From positions 22,877 through 33,386 of the forward strand of contig JAHFDQ010000005.1 of NCBI GenBank assembly GCA_023248915.1: a DNA stretch of 10,510 bases, in the 5' to 3' direction. Numbering within the stretch: the first letter of the stretch is position 1; each line of letters opens with the position of its first letter. The position numbers were made by a program, and so were the translations under genes. Under the pieces are notes generated by a model. The model saw only the letters and a list, made by a program, of their open reading frames with translations. It was not told where the DNA came from and did no database searches. This stretch comes from Archangiaceae bacterium (lineage in GTDB: Bacteria > Myxococcota > Myxococcia > Myxococcales > Myxococcaceae). Shown here one piece after another: positions 6,772-10,510 of this stretch.

Positions 6772-7308
6772 GTGCGAACGAAGTTCACTCACATCCTCAC
6801 ACAAGCCGAGGGCGACGATCTCTTGACGACCGGAGAAGCGTCCCGTCTGCTCGGTACCTCTCGCCAGCACGTCGTCGACCTCTGCAATGCGGGCAATCTT
6901 CCCTATCGGGTCGTCGGCAAGCACCGTCGCATCTCCCGTCATGACGTTGAGGCGCTGCGAACGGGCAGCGCGCGCCTCACTCGAGATCAGCTACGGAGCC
7001 TTTGGCTTTCGCACGCGGTCGCGGCACGCATCGTGGAAGAACCTGAGGCCGCGCTGAGCCGGGCGCGCCACAATCTCGAGCGCATGCTTCGCTCGTCGGT
7101 CCGAGGGGCTGCGAGGGTGTGGCTCCAACAATGGCAGGAGCTGTTGAATCGGCCGATCGAAGACATCCTCGAGGCCTTGACGTCTCGGTCCCCGCGCTCG
7201 CGAGAGCTACGGCAGAACACTCCGTTCGCTGGAGTACTTCCCGAAGCACAACGCCACGCGGTGCTAGGGGGCTTTGCGCGAGCCTGGCGCGAGGACAAGG
7301 TGTCGTGA
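6772..7308 (+). CDS. Helix-turn-helix DNA-binding protein, predicted antitoxin of TA-like pair
   Basis: Predicted DNA-binding partner of the downstream nucleotidyltransferase-like gene. Seen (178 aa from GTG 6772): an excisionase/MerR-type HTH at residues 17-62, with LLTTGEASRLLGTSRQHVV, then LPYRVVGKHRRISRHDV forming the wing. A helical C-terminal half (about 70-178) contains a Trp-rich WLQQWQELL stretch and ends with ELRQNTPFAGVLP. From memory, this whole layout recurs widely, especially in actinobacteria, paired with nucleotidyltransferase-like or PIN proteins and read as antitoxin plus toxin. GTG 6772 is preferred because a promoter is placed to start there. An upstream in-frame GTG at 6658 would add 38 residues including the inverted repeat, which is unlikely to be translated. 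The stop overlaps the next start by 4 bp (7305-7308), so the two are translationally coupled. Confidence 0.8.
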   Translation: MRTKFTHILTQAEGDDLLTTGEASRLLGTSRQHVVDLCNAGNLPYRVVGKHRRISRHDVEALRTGSARLTRDQLRSLWLSHAVAARIVEEPEAALSRARHNLERMLRSSVRGAARVWLQQWQELLNRPIEDILEALTSRSPRSRELRQNTPFAGVLPEAQRHAVLGGFARAWREDKVS

Positions 7309-7670
7309 CGCGGGCGCAGCTGGCGCACGTCCTTCGGGCCGCAGCGAGCATCTCTGGCGACCCGAACATCCTGGTCGTGGGGAGCCAAGCAATTCTCGGG
7401 TCCCACGCCGAAGACGAGCTTCCCGAACTCGCTTGGATCTCAATCGAGGCGCGCGCGAGGTGCGTCGAAAAACATGACTTGGTGATTTCGAAGCTCGCCG
7501 CTCTGCGCGAGAAGGACAAGGAATTCGCCCGCGCGTTGCTGGACGCCGGCTTGGTCGATGTAGCTACGCTGCTCGAGAGGGTCGATCTACTCAACTGCGT
7601 GCCGAAGCCAACGCAACACGCGGTGCGAATGTGGCTGGAAGGCGCTTCCCGTCGCACAACGAACCGATAG
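7305..7670 (+). CDS. Nucleotidyltransferase-like (DUF6036-type) toxin, internally deleted
   Basis: This matches a family I know as a DUF6036/nucleotidyltransferase-fold protein usually of about 185-200 aa, but it is only 121 aa. The N-terminal part is typical: TRAQLAHVLRAAASISGD, then VVGSQAILGS (24-33) and EDELPE (36-41). The C-terminal part is typical too: ARCVEKHDLVISKLAALREKDKEF (51-74; here in two pieces, ARCVEKHDLV and ISKLAALREK) and ALLDAGLVDVATLL. Missing between Glu41 and Ala51 are roughly 60 residues that normally carry the acidic EVD metal-binding strand and the GE-S-FH-tfgYY-GV and LP-GW-RL segments. The frame is kept and no stop is introduced. It is therefore probably catalytically dead, though it could still bind its partner. 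GTG 7305 overlaps the upstream TGA (GTGA), which fixes the start. Family assignment is from memory and the deletion size is approximate. Confidence 0.72.
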   Translation: MTRAQLAHVLRAAASISGDPNILVVGSQAILGSHAEDELPELAWISIEARARCVEKHDLVISKLAALREKDKEFARALLDAGLVDVATLLERVDLLNCVPKPTQHAVRMWLEGASRRTTNR

Positions 7671-7689
7671 GACTCACCCCCCTACGAAG

Positions 7690-7721
7690 GCGTGCGCTTC
7701 GAGAACCTCCCCGCGTTCGTT
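7690..7721 (+). repeat. Second copy of the short 'VRFENLPAFV' repeat
   Basis: This block repeats 4617-4647 with one substitution and one extra base. Here it forms the 5' part of an upstream extension in frame with the DUF4160 gene (GTG 7692) and covers most of the space before that gene's family-typical start. The only substitution in the shared frame is synonymous (CCC versus CCA), which hints that it was once coding. Confidence 0.75.
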
Positions 7722-7748
7722 GCCCGAGTTTCGGACCGTTGCTACGCT
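7720..7748 (+). promoter_or_regulatory. Candidate promoter of the DUF4160 gene
   Basis: TTGCCC (7720-7725; 4/6 to consensus), a 17-base spacer and TACGCT (7743-7748, TAnnnT). The expected transcription start coincides with GTG 7755, so translation would be leaderless; no Shine-Dalgarno is visible there. This supports 7755 over 7692 as the functional start. Confidence 0.45.
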
Positions 7749-7754
7749 TCGAGC

Positions 7755-7991
7755 GTGTCGCCCACCGTCTTTCTAGAGGGAAAGTACCGGGCATTCTTCT
7801 TCTCGCGCGAGGAAGCGCGAATTCACGTGCACATCAGCTCTCCGGACGGCGAGGCGAAATTCTGGTTGGAGCCAGTCCTCGCGCTGGCCGCCCACACAGG
7901 CCTGACCCGTAAAGAGCTCACCCGAATGCAGCACATCATCGAGGCCCATCATGCGGAAGTCGTTCGCGCGTGGCGAAAGCACTTCAGCTGA
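7755..7991 (+). CDS. DUF4160 protein
   Basis: DUF4160 proteins are small, of unproven function, and commonly sit directly before DUF2442 genes; the pair is often suggested to be TA-like. Seen (78 aa): the family opening SPTVFLEGKYRAFFFSREE, then HVHISSPDGEAKFWLEP and the C-terminal helix ending near HAEVVRAWRKHF, so both ends of the domain are present. I use GTG 7755 because the domain begins immediately after it and a promoter fits it. GTG 7692 would add 21 residues starting VRFENLPAFV, not typical of the family. It overlaps the next gene by 41 bp, which implies coupled expression. Confidence 0.85.
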   Translation: MSPTVFLEGKYRAFFFSREEARIHVHISSPDGEAKFWLEPVLALAAHTGLTRKELTRMQHIIEAHHAEVVRAWRKHFS

Positions 7992-8217
7992 GGTCGAGAT
8001 TCTCGCGCTCACGCCCAACGCGCTGTGGATCATGGTCCGCGGCGTCGAGTGCATGCTCGACTACCGGCGGTTTCCTTGGTTTCGGCGTGCCACGATTGAC
8101 GATGTTCGCCGCGTCGAGCTGCGCTTCGAGCACCTTCATTGGCCGACCCTCGACGTCGACCTCGACGTGAGTTCCCTGAAGGAGCCCGAGCGGTTCCCAC
8201 TGCTGTCGAAACATTAG
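7951..8217 (+). CDS. DUF2442 protein
   Basis: A DUF2442 domain of usual size (88 aa): a variable N-terminus of about 12 residues, then VEILALTPNALWIMVRG, a YRRFPWF motif and the C-terminal HLHWPTLDVDLDV segment, all hallmark features. Members are small proteins of unknown activity that follow DUF4160 genes. ATG 7951 lies inside the end of the DUF4160 gene with GAGG 6 bases upstream (7941-7944). The last base is only 13 bp from the end of the convergent mazF gene, and no terminator hairpin fits between them. Confidence 0.88.
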   Translation: MRKSFARGESTSAEVEILALTPNALWIMVRGVECMLDYRRFPWFRRATIDDVRRVELRFEHLHWPTLDVDLDVSSLKEPERFPLLSKH

Positions 8218-8230
8218 ACTCGAACCGCCC

Positions 8231-8560
8231 TCAGGCGTCGCAGCCGAGCGCCACCGCCAGCGCGCTGCACAGCCGGCGCAACGGTTCGGCCCGGAGCCGG
8301 CCGAGGTGGCGCCTCAGCCGGCTCTTCTCGACGGTCTGAATGTGGTCAAGGTTGACCGCCGACGAGTGCTTGAGCCCGTCGTCGGCGCCCACCACCACCT
8401 CGCTCGGGATGCCTCGAATCGTGGACGTCACCGGGGCCACCATCACCGTATGCAGCACCGCGATGGCTTCGTCGCGGCTCAGCACGACGACCGGCCGGAG
8501 CTTGTCGGGCCCCCGGAACTCGTACATCCAGACGTCGCCCCGGGTCAGTAGCTCGGCCAT
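8231..8560 (-). CDS. mazF: MazF/PemK-family mRNA endoribonuclease toxin
   Basis: MazF toxins cut single-stranded RNA at short motifs and stop growth when the antitoxin is lost. Seen (109 aa, normal length): RGDVW (7-11), the LRPVVVLSRDE strand with the conserved Arg22, VAPVTSTIRGIPSEV (41-55) with the Thr/Ser cluster of the active site, and HSSAVNLDHIQTVEKSRL, the conserved C-terminal dimer/toxin region. All expected motifs are intact, so it is likely active. Its start overlaps the antitoxin gene by 16 bp (8545-8560), as usual for coupled TA genes. Confidence 0.93.
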   Translation of the reverse strand: MAELLTRGDVWMYEFRGPDKLRPVVVLSRDEAIAVLHTVMVAPVTSTIRGIPSEVVVGADDGLKHSSAVNLDHIQTVEKSRLRRHLGRLRAEPLRRLCSALAVALGCDA

Positions 8561-8772
8561 GTGCTCTCGCCGGCCCAGCCTTCGAGCTCAGGCGCCCCCT
8601 TGCCCGCGTAGCCCTTCTTGTAGGCCTCGGCGATGCCGGCGCGGCGCCTCGTCTTCAGGTAGGCGGAAACGGCTCGGCGAAACACGGCCGACCGCCCTTC
8701 CCTGCGAACTTCGTCGTCCTTGTCGAGCGCGGCCAAGAGCTGCTCGTCGACGGTTATCTGAATGGCTCTCAT
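8545..8772 (-). CDS. Ribbon-helix-helix antitoxin (MazE-like)
   Basis: This is the antitoxin partner of the MazF gene. Seen (75 aa): the ribbon strand RAIQITVDEQL (2-12) and helices through EGRSAVFRRAVSAYL make an RHH DNA-binding domain. The remaining basic then Gly/Glu/Trp-rich tail (about 45-75, ending GESTWPSY) would wrap the toxin. RHH-type MazE antitoxins normally bind the operon promoter as dimers of dimers. The candidate promoter just upstream carries two small palindromes (8780-8788 and 8790-8800). ATG 8772 has almost no leader and no clear Shine-Dalgarno. Confidence 0.92.
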   Translation of the reverse strand: MRAIQITVDEQLLAALDKDDEVRREGRSAVFRRAVSAYLKTRRRAGIAEAYKKGYAGKGAPELEGWAGESTWPSY

Positions 8773-8779
8773 GATGTGT

Positions 8780-8810
8780 ATAACTTATGTCGATAATCGA
8801 TAGATGCCAA
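8780..8810 (-). promoter_or_regulatory. mazEF promoter with two adjacent palindromes
   Basis: On the minus strand, TTGGCA (8810-8805; 5/6 to consensus), a 17-base spacer and TAAGTT (8787-8782, TAnnnT) place the start within a few bases of ATG 8772. Two palindromes lie inside: ATAA-C-TTAT (8780-8788) overlapping the -10, and TCGAT-A-ATCGA (8790-8800) in the spacer. They are the likely antitoxin operators. This is the most AT-rich spot of the right half. Confidence 0.6.
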
Positions 8811-8819
8811 TCCCGGCCG
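8802..8819 (+). repeat. Direct repeat, left copy (AGATGCCAATCCCGGCCG)
   Basis: It matches 9821-9838 at 17 of 18 positions. It contains the -35 box of mazEF on the opposite strand. Together the copies bracket the zinc-ribbon/SUKH cassette. Confidence 0.8.
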
Positions 8820-8978
8820 CGCAGGGGCCCGCGACGCCCCGGTGACCCGTCCGGGACGAAGGGGCGTTCACCGAGACGAGATTCGACTCCATGGGCTTGG
8901 TCTCGAGCGCGTTCCCCGATGTTCTGGCTGGAAGCTAGAGTGGTCGCCGCCGAGTACGGCACCCATGGAGATCTGTCG

Positions 8979-9173
8979 ATGGCTCGAGCCAGGCGGAAGA
9001 AGGCGAGGAAGGACAAGTGTTCGTCGTGCGGTGCGACAGGGTATTCGGGAGGGGTCTGTGCAAAGTGTGGGCTCGCCCCGTCGCCATTCGCCGACCCTGA
9101 CTGGGCCAGCAAGCGAGAAGCCATCGACCTCCCCGAGGCGTCAGAAGAGGGCGACGAGGAAGAGGAGGAATAA
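8979..9173 (+). CDS. Small zinc-ribbon protein with acidic tail
   Basis: Function unknown. The 64-aa product has a very basic start (residues 1-13, mostly Arg/Lys/Ala), a four-cysteine zinc ribbon (Cys14, Cys17, Cys27, Cys30, as CxxC-x9-CxxC), and a tail that becomes purely acidic (EEGDEEEEE at 56-64). ATG 8979 has GGAG at 8967-8970, spacing 8. It ends at TAA 9171-9173 inside the acidic tract. The same frame stays open and acidic beyond the stop and runs into the next gene. A nucleic-acid- or protein-binding adaptor is plausible but unproven. Confidence 0.65.
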   Translation: MARARRKKARKDKCSSCGATGYSGGVCAKCGLAPSPFADPDWASKREAIDLPEASEEGDEEEEE

Positions 9174-9212
9174 AAGGAAGAGGAACCAGCTGGCAGTGAG
9201 GAGGACGTGGTC

Positions 9213-9788
9213 ATGTTGAGGGGCGCGCTCGAAGCGCTCAGCGCAAGAATCGCCATGGCGGCGCCGAAGGTGGCCCGCGGGTTCTCGCCGCCTCGCGCCG
9301 CTGCCGAGGTACGAGAACGGCTTTCTTTCTTCAATGACGGGAAAGGCCCCACCCCGGTGCTCACGACCTGGTTCACCTGGAGAGACGGGCAACGCAAGGA
9401 CGAGATGCGCTTCATGCCGGAGAGCGACCTGCACGCCAACTCGCTCGACCAGGCGATCGCACGACGAGATTGGCTGCGGCGCTTCGCGCGCACCGAGCAG
9501 TTGGCTGGCTACAGGACGTTTCTGGAGCGGACGGATTTCCTTCCTCTCGTCTCTACGGGCACAGGTGATGAGTACATCTACGAGCTGCAGCCCGGAGGTT
9601 GGTGCGGTATCGCCTTCTTCGACCATGAGTGCCCCGACGTGTATTGCTGCGAAGACGGGAAGACTGTTGCGGGTGTGAGGTCTGTAGGCGACTTCGTCGA
9701 CGAGACGTTGTCTCGTTGGGAGCAGGTCGAACCCGAGCCCGAGGGGCTCTTGAGACGACTGGTTGGACGTTTTCGCCGGTCGTCCTAG
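9213..9788 (+). CDS. SMI1/KNR4 (SUKH)-like protein
   Basis: The 191-aa product looks like a SUKH-superfamily member, a fold frequent among immunity proteins of polymorphic toxins. The supporting pattern is: FFNDGKGPTPV near 43-53 (the usual 'NG' loop), FMPESDLHANSLDQAIARRD in the middle, DFLPLVSTGTGDEYIYEL (the LP-gGD strand pair), IAFFDHECPD, and a late SVGDFVDETLSRW helix. The call rests on pattern only. ATG 9213 is preceded by GAGGAGG (9198-9204, spacing 8), an excellent binding site formed by Glu codons of the open frame upstream. It lies in the same frame as the zinc-ribbon gene, one stop codon apart. A Lys/Arg-rich end (LLRRLVGRFRRSS) closes the protein. Confidence 0.7.
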   Translation: MLRGALEALSARIAMAAPKVARGFSPPRAAAEVRERLSFFNDGKGPTPVLTTWFTWRDGQRKDEMRFMPESDLHANSLDQAIARRDWLRRFARTEQLAGYRTFLERTDFLPLVSTGTGDEYIYELQPGGWCGIAFFDHECPDVYCCEDGKTVAGVRSVGDFVDETLSRWEQVEPEPEGLLRRLVGRFRRSS

Positions 9789-9820
9789 CGCCTTCGAGGT
9801 AGCCGCGCTCTTGCGGCGGC

Positions 9821-9838
9821 AGATGCCAATCCCAGCCG
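9821..9838 (+). repeat. Direct repeat, right copy (AGATGCCAATCCCAGCCG)
   Basis: This differs from 8802-8819 by one base (A for G at 9834). It lies 24 bases before the queE start. Confidence 0.8.
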
Positions 9839-9849
9839 GGCGGTTGGTG

Positions 9850-9855
9850 TACGGT
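9850..9855 (+). promoter_or_regulatory. Possible -10 box of queE (TACGGT)
   Basis: This TAnnnT hexamer ends 7 bases before ATG 9863, the spacing expected for a leaderless transcript. No good -35 is visible, and GGTGGG (9853-9858) could instead act as a close Shine-Dalgarno. Either reading is weak. No preQ1 riboswitch-like leader is seen. Confidence 0.25.
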
Positions 9856-9862
9856 GGGCGCG

Positions 9863-10510
9863 ATGCGCGCGCCGTCCGCCTTGCCCGAACCGACTCCCCG
9901 CCCCGCCGCCGACTCGGTGGTGGTGAGCGAGATATTCCTGTCCGTCCAGGGCGAGTCGTCGCACGCGGGCAAGCTGTGCGGCTTCGTGCGGCTGACCGGG
10001 TGCCACCTGCGCTGCACTTACTGCGACACCGACTACGCCTTCGACGGCGGAGAACGGCTGGCGGTGGCCGAGGTCGTCCACCGGGTGGCGGCGCTGGGTT
10101 CTCCGCTGGTGGAAGTCACCGGGGGCGAGCCGCTCTTGCAGCCGGGCGTCTACCCGCTGCTGGACGCGCTCCTGGCCGCGGGCCATACCGTGCTGCTCGA
10201 AACCTCCGGCGCCGTCGACATTCGCCGCGTGCCGGCGGGCGTGCACAAGATTGTGGACCTGAAGACGCCGTCCTCGGGCGAGCACGCGCGCAACGACTAC
10301 CAGGTGCTCGACGCGATGGGCCCGGACGACGAGCTGAAGTTCGTCATCGGCAGCCGCGCCGACTACGAGTGGACGCTCGAGCAGGTACGCCACCGGAACC
10401 TCGCCGCGCGCCCGTTCGGCCTGTTGTACTCGCCGGTGACCGGCGCGCTCGAACCCGCCAAGCTCGCCGAGTGGCTCATCGCCGACCGGCTGCCGGGACG
10501 CCTGCAGCTC
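9863..10510 (+). CDS. queE: 7-carboxy-7-deazaguanine synthase QueE (3' end outside window)
   Basis: QueE is the radical-SAM enzyme that contracts 6-carboxy-tetrahydropterin to 7-carboxy-7-deazaguanine, on the route to preQ0 and queuosine tRNA modification. Seen (216 residues, still open): SEIFLSVQGES (22-32), the cluster motif C47-x3-C51-x2-C54 within GCHLRCTYCDTDYAF, then EVTGGEPLLQ (84-93) for SAM binding, LLETSG, and KIVDLKTPSSGE, all in the family order. The C-terminus is approaching its usual LQ-LHK-like end, so only about 10-20 residues lie beyond the window. The first 17 residues form a Pro/Ala-rich extension before the usual start; GTGs near 9917-9923 are alternatives. It appears to be ordinary core metabolism and marks the right edge of the accessory block. 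Confidence 0.95.
   Translation, partial: MRAPSALPEPTPRPAADSVVVSEIFLSVQGESSHAGKLCGFVRLTGCHLRCTYCDTDYAFDGGERLAVAEVVHRVAALGSPLVEVTGGEPLLQPGVYPLLDALLAAGHTVLLETSGAVDIRRVPAGVHKIVDLKTPSSGEHARNDYQVLDAMGPDDELKFVIGSRADYEWTLEQVRHRNLAARPFGLLYSPVTGALEPAKLAEWLIADRLPGRLQL

Noticed and set aside
7119..7304. Upstream extension of the nucleotidyltransferase-like frame inside the HTH gene
   Set aside because: It overlaps the conserved HTH C-terminus in another frame; the family start matches GTG 7305 with a 4-bp overlap.
8588..9493. Minus-strand 301-residue frame over the zinc-ribbon and SUKH-like genes
   Set aside because: Ser/Arg-rich shadow that also crosses the mazEF promoter; the plus-strand genes have ribosome-binding sites and domain patterns.
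1..10510. CRISPR arrays, tRNA or rRNA genes, transposase or integrase genes
   Set aside because: No regularly spaced repeats, tRNA-like cloverleaf or mobility-enzyme motifs were seen on either strand.

Overview
The window is high-GC DNA that looks like a myxobacterium of suborder Cystobacterineae (Myxococcota). The strongest reason is the first 3.9 kb, which I recognise as the pomY-pomZ-pomX cell-division positioning locus in the same order as in Myxococcus xanthus. The PomX N-terminal peptide is almost unchanged. Counted from the third in-frame Met, the PomZ key residues fall on the positions I remember from M. xanthus (K66, D90, K268). The right end (9863 to the window end) is the radical-SAM gene queE, cut off by the window.

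Between pomX and queE lie about 6 kb of accessory DNA that reads as a layered defence/toxin-antitoxin (TA) island. From left to right it holds: a small minus-strand gene (3976-4245) with the 3' stub of a partner gene abutting it; a patchwork of debris (4246-4730) with a 146-bp partial copy of pomZ and a frameshifted gene start; a DUF262-HNH restriction-like protein (4731-6527); a helix-turn-helix protein overlapping an internally deleted nucleotidyltransferase-like gene (6772-7670); a DUF4160-DUF2442 pair (7755-8217); a minus-strand ribbon-helix-helix/MazF TA pair (8231-8772); and a zinc-ribbon gene followed in the same frame by a SUKH-like gene (8979-9788). An 18-bp near-perfect direct repeat (8802-8819 and 9821-9838) brackets the last cassette.

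The Pom genes should act together: PomX and PomY stimulate the nucleoid-bound ParA-type ATPase PomZ, and the complex marks midcell for FtsZ. The island genes appear to be independent small units. Several carry their own candidate promoter very close to the start codon: the HTH operon, DUF4160, mazEF and perhaps queE have a TAnnnT -10 whose predicted start site falls at or within a few bases of the start codon, which suggests leaderless or nearly leaderless mRNAs. The HTH and mazEF promoters also carry inverted repeats suited to autoregulation.

The most interesting points are: the pomZ fragment sitting at a truncated gene junction; the nucleotidyltransferase that seems to have lost its catalytic middle while keeping frame and overlap; the single stop codon inside an acidic tract separating the zinc-ribbon and SUKH-like ORFs; and the direct repeat marking a possible insertion boundary. 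All family calls are by eye; no database search was run.
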